This document shows, piece by piece, positions 1 through 10,034 of a stretch of DNA of 64,000 nt; within the stretch, counting starts at the first letter, position 1, and each line of letters opens with the position of its first letter. The notes beneath the pieces were generated by a model that did no database searches, was not told where the DNA came from, and saw only the letters and a program-made list of their open reading frames with translations. Origin of the DNA: Branchiostoma floridae (Eukaryota > Chordata > Leptocardii > Amphioxiformes > Branchiostomatidae); contig NC_049990.1 of assembly GCF_000003815.2 (NCBI RefSeq), forward strand, positions 629,105-693,104, read 5' to 3'. The translations under genes and the position numbers were made by a program.

Positions 1-349
1 ATACTTATTGTTTTAACTTTTATACTTATTGTTACATCAAATTTTTTCTAACTTATGAAGTACCACCTTAAAGATTCAAGACACTGATGAAATGAAAGCG
101 TCAGACCAGGATAATGTTTCGCCACTCATCATTTTATTGTTTACACTTCACGTTATTCAAGCCACGTTCTGGGGTTACATGTGCTGCGGAGTTCAAGTGT
201 CACGACGAACAAAGGAACAGATTCGTTACCAGTTTTTGGGTGTGTTATAACAATGAACATTAGACTGACATGAACAGTGAGAACAGTGTTGTTACATTGT
301 ATATATTACGTACATGCGCGATGCATGGGAGAAAGACATAAATGAATGT

Positions 350-598
350 CGTTGAAGAGATTCATTAGTCACGTATGTTCACAGTTAATAGAATTTTTCA
401 TCGATCAGTGACTTATCAAAGGTAAGTAAAACGTGGGGTGGGGGACAGAAGATCCAAGCAAGTCTTGACCTAGTTCTCGCAACTCTCGCGAGAACTAGGT
501 CACTCCGTGAACAAGATGGACTGGATAGCCATCGAAAATTTGGAGGTACGTTTTACTTACCTTTGATAAGTCACTGATCGATGAAAAATTCTATTAAC
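350..598. mobile_element. Short inverted-repeat element, copy 1
   Basis: Perfect 51-bp inverted repeats lie at 384-434 and 548-598. A 34-bp stretch (350-383) sits outside the left repeat only. The whole is flanked by a 13-bp direct repeat, CATAAATGAATGT, at 337-349 and 599-611, which I read as the target-site duplication. An inner hairpin lies near 468-500. A longer relative is at 2513-3513. There is no coding capacity. Long target duplications and a one-sided extension are unlike ordinary TA or TTAA MITEs; the class is unresolved. Confidence 0.8.
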
Positions 599-611
599 CA
601 TAAATGAATGT

Positions 612-778
612 TTTTAAACACAGAAAGTTGATAGAGTTGGTCGTGAAATTATGTTACGAACATTGCAAAGCTATACGTTAACAGAGTATAACAATCACTA
701 CAAATGATAGAATGAACATTTTCGCCAGGCGCAGTGTTTGACTATTACTATAACGGGCACAGAATTCAAGAAAGTAAA
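612..778. other. Spacer, nothing recognised
   Basis: AT-rich sequence between the inverted-repeat element and the imperfect tandem repeats. I see no gene. It would lie in the 3' flank or 3' UTR of the minus-strand peptide gene. Confidence 0.5.
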
Positions 779-965
779 TCTATACTATAACAATGTCAAA
801 CTCAACAGACTTTACATAGGTATACTGTAACAATGTTGACAATGTGAACAAAGTTTGCCTATAGATACTGTAACAATGTCAAAGTGAACAGAGTTTACCT
901 ATACTGTAACGATGGCAGAGTTCAACAGAGTTCACCTATACTGTGACAATGTCAGAGTTCATCGT
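779..965. repeat. Imperfect 37-45 bp tandem repeats
   Basis: About five diverged copies of a unit containing TATACTGTAACAATGTCA followed by GAACAGAGTTTACC. The last copy overlaps the stop codon and final codons of the minus-strand peptide gene at 952-1374, so the repeat may have grown out of that gene's 3' end. Confidence 0.7.
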
Positions 966-1374
966 TTTCTATAATTTTGTCTATCCAGTCGCGGTTGGCT
1001 TCGTAGATATCGGCGTAGATATCATCGCCTTCCCCGCCGATGAACCGTTCCCCGCCGCCATCTCGTCGCTGTCCGGAAGAGGAGTCGATGCTTCCGCGCT
1101 GTTCATCAGCCTGGCCTGGGAACGACATGCATGTTTGTTTGTTTGTTTGTTTGTTTGTTTGTTTATTCGTACAACAAAATACAGAAAAATACAGAAAAGA
1201 AAAACAACAGGTGCAGTAGGAGTAGAGCAGACTGCACTACCTACATTTTCTGAACTGTGATTGGTTAAGCCACGTAGCTAACGTTATCTAACGGTAAGGC
1301 GCAGAAAGTGCCGTACCTTCGCCCAGCAGGGCTACAGCCAGCATCACACACATCAGGAGGGACCAAGTCGCCAT
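952..1374 (-). CDS. Small secreted peptide, two coding exons
   Basis: Predicted CDS joins exon 1374-1317 to exon 1115-952 on the minus strand; the 201-bp intron has GT and AG ends. The product is 73 residues. It starts with a clear signal peptide (MATWSLLMCVMLAVALLGE) and continues as an acidic, glycine-rich chain with one RR pair (residues 36-37), an IYADIYEA segment and the C-terminus IIENDEL. The start context is ACAACCATGG. A non-coding 5' exon probably ends at 1826 (AG/GTGAGT donor) and splices to an acceptor at 1400-1401. The NDEL end resembles KDEL-type ER retrieval signals, which would argue for an ER-resident rather than exported peptide. No family is recognised. The splice fit and signal peptide make a real gene likely, but no homologue comparison was possible. 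Confidence 0.62.
1133..1164. repeat. (GTTT)n microsatellite
   Basis: About eight GTTT units. They lie inside the intron of the minus-strand peptide gene, just upstream of its splice acceptor. Confidence 0.9.
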
Positions 1375-2497
1375 GGTTGTCTCCAGTCTTTGAGATGAAC
1401 TGGAACACAGCGAAAATTAGATTAGCATAAAGGTAATGAAAACAAATTCCAGCTTTGCCTGGTCAAAAAAACTTTCCCATGGTTTCGTGGCGGCTTCGTC
1501 GGGACCTAACAAAAGCACGCCCTGAGCATTAATCCTAGCCTCCACAAGGCCTTCCTACGGGGTGCGGGGATCGTAGAATGTGGGGATTCCGAGTAGGCTG
1601 ATTCATTTGATTCTGCTGGTCTTTTCACACCCAATTCAACGATCATTTCAAAACATTTTAGTGTAATCCATTAAATATAAATGTTCCAAAGTGCACCATA
1701 GACCATTTGAGATCATTTCACACAAGGCATTTGGCTGGCCGTGGATTATGTATCAAATATCAGGTCCTCGCCTTCCCACAATTGGTTTGCCACACCAACG
1801 ACAAAAGATAAAAGTTTCAACTCACCTGAAAAGTTGAGTTTTGTCAGGATTGTCTGGATCTGCTCTGGACGTTTCTCGCACACACGGGTACGTAATGTCC
1901 TGAGAACAGGATAGAAATGGCGGTAAATGCGTGACTTTGTTCACATGGACGAAAATAGACCAATAGGCGGACTGGAAAGTGACGTAACCACAGTCGGTAT
2001 GGTAGTGACGTGGCGAATGTCCCCCAAGCGGACTCAAGCTTTGTAAAATGACACAATAGTTCCGAAACATTAGGAACAACTGCGTCGGCGTATGTTTACA
2101 CAAGCCGCGAACTCACGTAAAGATGAGTTGGTTGTGCATAATTTTATTAAAAAGATTCGTCATATTTCCCTATGACCCGTGCAAGAAAGATCATTTTCTA
2201 CGCAAACCCTTGAGCTGTTGCTACTCTTGTGATTAAGGCATGGGGAAAACGCGCTTATGAAACGGTTTGTCACATACCTTTTAGTCCGTGTGTCCACAGC
2301 AATGGTTAATCCAACAACAGGATATCAATAACCCAAACTTAACTAACCCGGCTGGAAGGAAGATTTCACCGGGTCTAACTCACAAGTTAAAGTCTCGTTT
2401 TTAAGAAATGCTTACTGATGCCGTTGTGACACAGACAAAGCAGAAGACACGAGTGTTCTAATGGGGGATTATCCTCCGCTTTTCCCATCAGTACACC
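1375..2497. other. 5' UTR, upstream intron and flank of peptide gene
   Basis: Read on the minus strand, this holds a likely 5' UTR exon ending at 1826 (donor AG/GTGAGT), an intron 1825-1400 and 25 bases of UTR before the start codon at 1374. The start of the first exon cannot be fixed. No other gene is supported. Confidence 0.4.
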
Positions 2498-2512
2498 CTG
2501 AGTACTACAGGT

Positions 2513-3513
2513 ATCGTTGAAGAGGTTCATCAGTCGCGTATGCAAACAGTTACAACAAATTTTCATCAATCAATGACTGTTTTTGAAAAGGTACAGTACA
2601 TACCTCCCAAATTTCCATGTCTAACCAAGTACATCGACGTCAGGGGAGTGTGGAGGGGGCAAATAATCCCCCATGCCTGACCTAATTTCGGATCTCTACC
2701 CTAAAACTAAAATTAAAGTCCGTCCCCCAACAATTNNNNNNNNNNNNNNNNNNNNNNNNNNNNNNNNNNNNNNNNNNNNNNNNNNNNNNNNNNNNNNNNN
2801 NNNNNNNNNNNNNNNNNNNNNNNNNNNNNNNNNNNNNNNNNNNNNNNNNNNNNNNNNNNNNNNNNNNNNNNNNNNNNNNNNNNNNNNNNNNNNNNNNNNN
2901 NNNNNNNNNNNNNNNNNNNNNNNNNNNNNNNNNNNNNNNNNNNNNNNNNNNNNNNNNNNNNNNNNNNNNNNNNNNNNNNNNNNNNNNNNNNNNNNNNNNN
3001 NNNNNNNNNNNNNNNNNNNNNNNNNNNNNNNNNNNNNNNNNNNNNNNNNNNNNNNNNNNNNNNNNNNNNNNNNNNNNNNNNNNNNNNNNNNNNNNNNNNN
3101 NNNNNNNNNNNNNNNNNNNNNNNNNNNNNNNNNNNNNNNNNNNNNNNNNNNNNNNNNNNNNNNNNNNNNNNNNNNNNNNNNNNNNNNNNNNNNNNNNNNN
3201 NNNNNNNNNNNNNNNNNNNNNNNNNNNNNNNNNNNNNNNNNNNNNNNNNNNNNNNNNNNNNNNNNNNNNNNNNNNNNNNNNNNNNNNNNNNNNNNNNNNN
3301 NNNNNNNNNNNNNNNNNNNNNNNNNNNNNNNNNNNNNNNNNNNNNNNNNNNNNNNNNNNNNNNNNNNNNNNNNAGCTGACTAGTCTCGTGTCTCTCGCTA
3401 GAACTGAGATAGGTCATCCCCTGACGATGATGTACTGGTAGACATCGAAAATTTGGGAGGTATGTACTGTACCTTTTCAAAAACAGTCATTGATTGATGA
3501 AAATTTGTTGTAA
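2513..3513. mobile_element. Inverted-repeat element, copy 2 (interrupted by gap)
   Basis: Inverted repeats at about 2549-2614 and 3448-3514 are near perfect. A 36-bp extension (2513-2548) lies outside the left repeat and matches the extension of the element at 350-598. A 15-bp direct repeat, CTGAGTACTACAGGT, lies at 2498-2512 and 3514-3528. The inner end of the right repeat, with the segment ATCGAAAATTTGG, also matches copy 1. The centre is lost in the N run 2736-3373, so a coding region inside cannot be excluded. Confidence 0.78.
2736..3373. other. Assembly gap (638 N)
   Basis: A run of N inside the inverted-repeat element. Apparent open frames across it are artefacts. Confidence 1.
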
Positions 3514-3528
3514 CTGAGTACTACAGGT

Positions 3529-4349
3529 GTTTTTAGAAGCAGTATGAAGTGGTGATAACCTTACGTTTCCCCTCGCCATGCCGGTTTGTTATTCAACCAT
3601 GTAGGCGTATCAGTCTACTGGTATGAACTGTCTGTCTTTTACGTTTCGTACGTCTTTCTTCTGTCTAGTTTTCTTTCTTTTTTTAGATTTTGTTATACCC
3701 CAATTAAAAACGGGTTTGCGACTTCGAAAGTCAAACTACAAAGTGTGAAAAGGACTTCGCTTCGCTTTATTGACAATTGTTACAAGGCAATACAGAAGAG
3801 ATCCCAGACAGCAATACTGATGCAGTGGGCCACATCGAACATACCTACATTATATATCATACAGTTTGTTGTAAGTACAGTGCATTTTCAGTAACGAATT
3901 GAATAAAATAGATAATATAGAACCCATAACTATTACCTGATAGTTTTTTTCGTAAAAAAACATTATTTTTGTATTGGCCATGATGTAATTATTACTATTA
4001 AATTTCCCAATAGTGTCTTTTTATGGCACATTTACCAAAGTGTATCATTTCAGGACGTACTTTAATGCGTACGGTTATTTTGAGCTAAAATGAATTACTA
4101 GTAGTGGTATTAGTAGTAAAAATTGTAAAGAATTAACATTGATAAATTTTAGTTGTATTTTCTACTTACTTATTGTTTATAATAAATGACAAAGTTTTAT
4201 TCTAATACTAGAGAAAGTTTTATTCTAAAGCTAGAAGAAATCAAATTATTCAATAAAACAGAAAAATACAGGAATCGGCAATGTCTTGCCAAAGTTCATC
4301 TAAAGATTCACTAAAGCGTCTTTAAGTATGACTTTGTGGACCATGGACA
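3529..4349. other. AT-rich spacer with minus-strand polyadenylation signals
   Basis: No gene is seen. TTTATT at 4196-4201 and 4219-4224 reads AATAAA on the minus strand, about 130-155 bases after the stop codon of the minus-strand RTK, and is its likely polyadenylation signal. Confidence 0.55.
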
Positions 4350-7169
4350 TCAAAAGACAGTCCCTATTTCAACGACGTCATGTGGAAGCAGTGCACGTCT
4401 CAGTTGCAGCAGCCTCTCTTCTATCCCTTCTGGAGTCGGTCTGGTATCTGGAACGTCGCGCCAACACGACCTCATCAGTCGGTACAGGTCCTCTGGACAT
4501 CCCGGTGGCCTCTCCAACCGTATTCCTTGCCTCAGAATCCCCACCATCTGAAGAAAGCTCAGCTGCATCCTGCCATCGTAGCACGGATCTTTCCCCAGCG
4601 TGGCGATCTCCCACAGCAGCACGCCGAAGGACCAGACGTCACTCTGACAGGTGTACTCGCCGGTCTCGATGGACTCCAGCGCCATCCACTTCAGCGGAAG
4701 GAGTTCGTCAACGCCAGGACGGTTGCATCGGACATACTGAGTAGTGGCGTAGACATCTCTGGCCAGTCCAAAGTCAGCCAACTTGGCCACGTCATCGGCA
4801 GTGATGAGGACGTTGCGAGCGGCCACGTCACGATGGGCGATTCTCAAGCGTTCCAGCTCTTGTAGAGCTCGTGCTATGTGGACTGCGTATCCAAGAAGGT
4901 TTCCAATTAGGCCTTCCTCATTGATGTTCCCAGATCGTCGTAGCAAACCCAAGAGATCTCCTTTGGAGGCATATTCCAGAAGAATGTACTTTTCGGCAGA
5001 CTTGGTGATGAGCCCCACAAGTCGAACAATGTTGGACTCACGACAATCGCCATCTCGTTGTTGGTGCATAGCTACCAAAATGGCCGATTCTCTGTAGAAG
5101 TCTCGGTAGGACTGTGAGTCCTCGACGCGAACTGTCTTGGCGGCAACGGCAAGCTCTCCCTCAGGTGTGCGCAGTTTTCCTTTTCTGACTAGTCCAAACA
5201 TTCCTTCTCCTATCAGTGGACCAGGAGTAAGATATTTGATCTTCTTCTCCCAAAGTCCCAGCCAGCCCGGCTGTAGACTCTGTGCTAGATCCTGCTCCAT
5301 TCTCCTCAGCTCGAAAAGTGTCTTGTCTTCCTCGCTTGCGTCGGGCACGGAGCAAGCCAGAATGCCTGTTTTGTAGAGTATTGCCATCACTATGGCAACA
5401 AGTAAGACTAAAGACCCCAGTGGAACCAGAAATTCAAGCAGCTGTTCATCTTTGCTTGTCTGCAATTGGTCACAGTTTGGTCCTGTCCATGGCGTCACAC
5501 ATGCACAGCTGCCATCCACGTTGCTACATGCAGCATTGTTCTTACAGGTACAAATCTGCTGACATCTCCAACCGAACCGACCGTTTTTACACGGTTTGCT
5601 ACAATCCATTCCGTACCATCCGGCTTTGCACTCACACCTGCTGTCGTAAGAACCACAGCTCGCCCCATTTTGGCAGCTACAGTTCTTTGCACTGTCTTGA
5701 CCGTACGTGCCATGGGGACATTTTGTCTGACACCTGGTTCCTGTCCATCCCGGCGGACAGACACAACCAGCCCAGCGGTCACAGCTGGCACCTTGTAGGC
5801 AACCACACACTTCATCACACCGGGCACCTTTTGTGTCTGGAGCACAGTTGGTAACATTGAGCACAAACGTGGTGTTGAGTGTGTTTCCCCGGGTGTCTCG
5901 GACCTGGCAGGTGTAGGGTCCGTTGTTGGTTGGTTGAATGTGCGAAACTAGAAAGTCAATCTCATTTTCACCCAAACTGACTATTTTTGTTGTATTTGGA
6001 AATGTAACCGAGATATATTCAGCATCGATATGGTATGACTTGCAATGAAACGTGATATTTGCGGAAATGTAGATGTGGCGAGGGTCGCTAGGTGTCGTCG
6101 TGATGGAGACGTCCTGTTTGGGAATGTCACAGGCCACACCTTTCCAGCCGGGCGGACATTTGCAGGCACCGTTAAACCCGTGGCAGCGGGCGCCGTTCTT
6201 ACAGATGCAGGTTTTGTGGCAACGTAAACCGTATTTTCCATCCGGGCAGCCCACCGGTTTCATGTCTATGTCTACATATTCAATATATGCTGACATTCTG
6301 ATGGAACCCATTCTCATAGTAAATTCTATTTCTGCTGGTGCCTCGCAAGAAAAAGATTCCGTTGTTGTCGTAGGGAATGACCAGGACCACATTAGAACGA
6401 TGCCGAGATCGCTGCGTTTGACGAAAGACTCAGGAGCATACCTTTTCAACGGGTCAAGCGCTGTTGTTCCTGCCCAGCTCTTGAGATCATACAGGTCTAT
6501 CACAATGCGAGATAGTTTGGAGAAAGAAGTGCACGTCAACCGAGGTGCATGGTTCCGCAAGAGCTCTTGCAGTGGTTCCTGATGATCCCCGCTTTTGTCA
6601 TACGAAATTACTCGGATGTTACAATCGCTGTTGTCTGTTTGAACCTGCCACTCCGCGGGAGGTTTGGCTTTCCAGAGATCAGAGGAGTCTGTGTATAACT
6701 CACTACTCGTTACAATGTCTCCACTTGTTGTCACCATTTCTGCACTCAGCTTGACTCGAAACAGCAAATCTCCCGTCTTTCGGTCAGGGTTGGCTAGAGT
6801 TTCACACGTCTCGTTATACACAGGAGGATAGCCCTCAACGTCACTCAACTCTACCTTAACTCTCGTGTTGTGGACTCCACTGCGGATTGTCAGTAGATAT
6901 GCCGACTGTACTGACCAGTCCAGCGGGTTGGCGACCACAATAGTGCAGTTCTTCGTCACATTAAAGCGGCCGTACGGATCTCCCTCCAGCTTGGCACACG
7001 GAAGTTCCGCTTTTTCTCCAGCCCGGGTCCCTGGTAGGCTGAAAATGGTCTCCCCAACAGCGACGGCTTCTGGTACGGAAACGCTAAAGTTCGGACTGAG
7101 AGTTGAGACGGCAAAGCAAATTTGCATGCAGGATGTTACAACAACTATTCCCAGAAAACCTGCCGCCAT
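4350..7169 (-). CDS. Single-exon receptor tyrosine kinase, ectodomain type A (939 aa)
   Basis: Complete intronless RTK. In order: signal peptide (about 1-22); cadherin-like segment (SVPEAVAVGETIFSLPG, later LDWSVQSAYLLTI); a divergent block of about 190 residues (type A); one EGF-like module; an Ig-like domain ending in GPYTCQVRDTRG; three EGF-like modules; one membrane helix; a tyrosine kinase with GEGMFG loop, VAAKT lysine, HRDVAARN catalytic loop, DFGLARD and WMALESIETGEYT activation segment. The architecture recalls Tie-type receptors plus a cadherin-like N-terminus. It is the most diverged array member and the only one on the minus strand. It ends GTVF rather than ETVV, and the second juxtamembrane-side EGF has Ser (QDSAKNC) where the paralogues have Cys or keep the spacing with Cys. 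The start at 7169 lies in AAACATGGCGG. The kinase residues look competent. A ligand cannot be deduced. Confidence 0.93.
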   Translation of the reverse strand: MAAGFLGIVVVTSCMQICFAVSTLSPNFSVSVPEAVAVGETIFSLPGTRAGEKAELPCAKLEGDPYGRFNVTKNCTIVVANPLDWSVQSAYLLTIRSGVHNTRVKVELSDVEGYPPVYNETCETLANPDRKTGDLLFRVKLSAEMVTTSGDIVTSSELYTDSSDLWKAKPPAEWQVQTDNSDCNIRVISYDKSGDHQEPLQELLRNHAPRLTCTSFSKLSRIVIDLYDLKSWAGTTALDPLKRYAPESFVKRSDLGIVLMWSWSFPTTTTESFSCEAPAEIEFTMRMGSIRMSAYIEYVDIDMKPVGCPDGKYGLRCHKTCICKNGARCHGFNGACKCPPGWKGVACDIPKQDVSITTTPSDPRHIYISANITFHCKSYHIDAEYISVTFPNTTKIVSLGENEIDFLVSHIQPTNNGPYTCQVRDTRGNTLNTTFVLNVTNCAPDTKGARCDEVCGCLQGASCDRWAGCVCPPGWTGTRCQTKCPHGTYGQDSAKNCSCQNGASCGSYDSRCECKAGWYGMDCSKPCKNGRFGWRCQQICTCKNNAACSNVDGSCACVTPWTGPNCDQLQTSKDEQLLEFLVPLGSLVLLVAIVMAILYKTGILACSVPDASEEDKTLFELRRMEQDLAQSLQPGWLGLWEKKIKYLTPGPLIGEGMFGLVRKGKLRTPEGELAVAAKTVRVEDSQSYRDFYRESAILVAMHQQRDGDCRESNIVRLVGLITKSAEKYILLEYASKGDLLGLLRRSGNINEEGLIGNLLGYAVHIARALQELERLRIAHRDVAARNVLITADDVAKLADFGLARDVYATTQYVRCNRPGVDELLPLKWMALESIETGEYTCQSDVWSFGVLLWEIATLGKDPCYDGRMQLSFLQMVGILRQGIRLERPPGCPEDLYRLMRSCWRDVPDTRPTPEGIEERLLQLRRALLPHDVVEIGTVF

Positions 7170-7239
7170 GTTTAAGACAATGGTTTCCCTCTATACTAGC
7201 GAGAAGTTTACTGCGAAAAGGTCTGACTAACTTCCCTAA

Positions 7240-7745
7240 ACGGCCGTGTTCTTATACACATAGAATGAGGAACCTGCAATTAACTTTTTGTAGTCTTCAA
7301 TAGATGCATGTCTATAATACAAAGAGCTTCACAATAGACTTCCTCTTCTTGTAAGAGCCTGTATAAATCACAAATCACCCCTCAGCTGTGCTTAAGTCCT
7401 GTTAGCCAATAATAGAAGATGTCTGCGAACTTTTAACAACTTCTGTCCGACAGTAAAGGAACTACCATTTTACGCACTGTTTGCTAAGACAGCATTCTTA
7501 TACACGTGGAAAGCGGAACAACTACGCACTGTTTGCTTGTTCTTCTGCATGTGGAGAGCGGAATAACTAATTAAGAGTAGGTAATACTTAATATAGGCAT
7601 GTTTACAATACAGAGGTTTTACAACAAAGTTCCTCCGCAGAATTTTCTGTAAAAATCACAAATAACCCTGCGGCAGCGCTGAAGTTCTGTTTAGCGAACA
7701 CTTCAAGTTGTTTGCGAAACTTTTTACAGTCCGACAGTAATAAAG
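7240..7745. repeat. Diverged tandem duplication upstream of the minus-strand RTK
   Basis: Sequence 7250-7460 and 7535-7740 share long matches in the same order (TATAATACAAAGAG/TTTACAATACAGAGG, AATCACAAAT, GCGAACTTTTAACA-like and GTCCGACAGTAA). Period is about 290 bp. It lies immediately 5' of the gene and may hold duplicated promoter sequence; no TATA box was identified. Confidence 0.6.
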
Positions 7746-7749
7746 AAAA

Positions 7750-7996
7750 CCGCGTGGCGCAGTGGCAGAATATTCGTCCAGTGTCCGAGAGGTTGCGGGT
7801 TCGAATCCGACTGCCGTGTCACCGATCTTGTGCCCTTGGGAAAGGCACTTTACACCACTTTCCTCACTTCACTCAGGTGAAAAAAATGAGTACCTAGCTT
7901 CGGCTAGGGCCGTCCCTCGGATAGGACGTTAAATAAAGACTGTGCCATAATGATCAACATAATGATCGTGGGCAGTAAAGGAAGAAGAAGAAGAAA
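7750..7996 (+). mobile_element. tRNA-derived SINE, full length
   Basis: RNA polymerase III box A TGGCGCAGTGG at 7755-7765 and box B GGTTCGAATCC at 7798-7808 mark a tRNA-like head. It is followed by a tRNA-unrelated body ending GGCCGTCCCTCGGATAGGACG and a GAA-rich tail. The same body end occurs in the 3' part of the LRR genes at 21207-21366 and 59138-59290. The head is embedded in a repeat body, so I call it a SINE and not a tRNA gene. Confidence 0.85.
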
Positions 7997-9076
7997 TCGC
8001 ACTAGGCTACATACTGTTGTTTCCGATACAGATATCATAAATGGACAGTTTGACACAACGTACAGTATTCAAATGGAAAACTGGATCTATAAACAAACAA
8101 AAAATGTTAGTTTAGTTCTTCGCATCCCTACACATGTCCCACAAAGAAGCGAAATTTGGAGGGGTTGCCATTTAAAACGTAACAATGTACAAGAGACCTA
8201 CCTCTTAACATCCTTTTGAAAATCCCCCTTCCAACATTGTTTGGGAAACCCCCTCGAAAGACTGCAACAGAAATAACTATGTGACGTCAATACTTTGTAT
8301 ATCTACCGAAAGGGAGAAGGAAAACTTTCCTTTACTGATATGCTACGCATAAAACGAGCTCGAGTGTCCACGAAGTGTGAGAAGCCGAATTTTAGTCTCC
8401 CATTTTGTCAACGTGAGATGCTAAATGATTGTCTTAAACACTCACACAACTGATAAATGTGACCCCAAAACGAGCTTGTAAACGCATTTGTGCTTGATTT
8501 ACGCACCATTGACTTTTTTCCTCCTCTGACTACGTCGTTAATTCAACTGATAGAATCTACTTTATTCTGTTGTCAAGTTGTAAAATGCATTTTATGATAA
8601 AGACGAAAATAAGTGCTGACGTTAATGGTTACTATTTTCGGAGGTCTTGTCAATTTTTAGTGACAAGAGCTTGAAAACACTGGCAGAAAACTTGATTCCA
8701 AGCAGATCCGCATGTCCGTAATATGCAGCAGCTAAAACTTGCAGTAATTATTATTAATTTCATACTTTATCCGATCCCTTCATCAATTATGACTGAACAC
8801 ACCCGTACGTATGCGCAAGGAAACGTCGCTGTAGGGAAGACCATTTCTGCCCGACGCACCCTGGCTAATTTTCGTCTCGTAATCGGTCGACGCGTGCGTG
8901 TCTGCGTGCTGCAAAATTCGCTGGATTCCCTACGAGTTCGTACGGAGGCGGTACGTCTTACCACTTACGGATCCCAAAAGATTGCCCACGTTTAGGCACG
9001 TATTTGCACGTACGGCGTGTTGTGCCCTTAGCTTAATTTTCGTCTGGTAATCGGGAGTCGCCTCTGTACGTGGATT
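7997..9076. other. Spacer with a possible RTK scrap
   Basis: No gene is supported. Around 8818-8850 there is a short match to the RTK segment coding ENVAVGETIF (AAACGTCGCTGT and AGACCATTT in the same spacing), 1.6 kb upstream of the next RTK. ATTTTCGTCT..GTAATCGG occurs twice (8867 and 9038). Confidence 0.35.
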
Positions 9077-9232
9077 TGCATATATATCACGCTCCGTCAC
9101 TTATGTGTATTAGCACGGTCTGCCCACCCAGCACACTTTGTTGGCGTAGTTGCTTATGGCTTTGCAAATTTGACTATGGTTCTAGCCAGAGCTGTGTTAT
9201 CGACATATTTTAAACCACATCACTTTACCACA
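9077..9232. repeat. Direct repeat flanking a mariner-like remnant (left copy)
   Basis: About 155 bp from GCATATATATCACGCTCC to the CATCACTTTACCA end is repeated with a few changes at 9877-10034. The two copies bracket the inverted-repeat element at 9244-9876. Confidence 0.85.
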
Positions 9233-9243
9233 AAATACGTTGA

Positions 9244-9876
9244 TTACATACGAGGGGTGCTCAATAAGTTCTCGGCCTCACCCAGAAATAATAAGCACAA
9301 CTCAGATTTCGAAGAATAGATGCATAAAATCTTATACAAATGTGTACCAAAATTCAAATTACTTTGCGGGCGACACCCAGCTGCAGTAACGTTAGGTAAG
9401 GAAGAAGGGAAAAATGCGACCTGAGGTGTGCGGGTCAACTACCAAAATTCAAATTACTTTGCGGGAGACACCCAGTAACGTTAGGTAAGGAAGAAGGAAA
9501 AAAACGTGGACAATTGAGCTGCGACCTGAGGTGTGCGGGTCAACTTGCGCTGCTGGAAGTCAGACACCCAATTCTTTTTGCTTGAAATAGGAAGAGAATC
9601 ATTATCAAACATTTTGACCATGTCGTCTGTTAATGACAAAGAATATACGGCATGGGGAACTCGACCCACACATATCTGACACAATTTACCCTTGTTTTTC
9701 TCGCCACTTACCTTCTAATTAAAAAAGAAACGAATGCCTGGAAAGTAACGACTGTAATGATTTAAGATTTGGAGGATATTGATGAAAGGCTTCATACTAT
9801 GAAGTTGTGCTTCAAAATCTGTGTTGTGCTTGTTATTTCTGGGTGAGGCCGAGAACTTATTAATCACCTCAGGTGT
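9244..9876. mobile_element. Mariner-like remnant with inverted ends
   Basis: The left end reads GAGGGGTGCTCAATAAGTTC and the right end is its imperfect inverse; both continue into TCGGCCTCACCCAG and a shared CAGAAATAA stretch. Such GAGGGG ends and spacing are typical of mariner-type elements. On the minus strand, near 9730-9800, codons spell HYSRYFPG, which resembles the C-terminal G-D/R-YF-x-G region of mariner transposases. An internal segment of about 95 bp is duplicated (9348-9440 and 9440-9545). No intact transposase remains. Confidence 0.6.
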
Positions 9877-10034
9877 ATTTGCATATATATCACGCTCCGT
9901 CACTTATGTGTATTAGCACGGCCTGCCTACCCCGCACTCTTTGTTGGCGTAGTTGCTTATGGCTTTGCACATTTGACTATGGTTCTAGCCCGAGCTGTTT
10001 TATCGACATTTTTTAACCACATCATTTTACCATT
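9877..10034. repeat. Direct repeat flanking a mariner-like remnant (right copy)
   Basis: Second copy of the 9077-9232 sequence, with about ten substitutions. Confidence 0.85.

Noticed and set aside
943..1260. Plus-strand frame of 105 codons
   Set aside because: Antisense to the second exon of the spliced peptide gene, begins at GTG, and ends in GTTT-repeat translation.
3400..3470. Hammerhead-ribozyme-like core (CTGACGA, stem, GAAA) at the end of inverted-repeat element copy 2
   Set aside because: Stem II has a bulge, and neither a proper stem I/III nor a cleavage triplet in the right place could be drawn. Copy 1 lacks the CUGANGA core.
2673..3480. Long frames on both strands across 2673-3480
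   Set aside because: They consist of unknown residues from the N run.
7750..7830. tRNA gene
   Set aside because: Box A and box B are present, but a cloverleaf with acceptor stem is not evident and the sequence continues into a SINE body. The same holds at 21215 and 59145.
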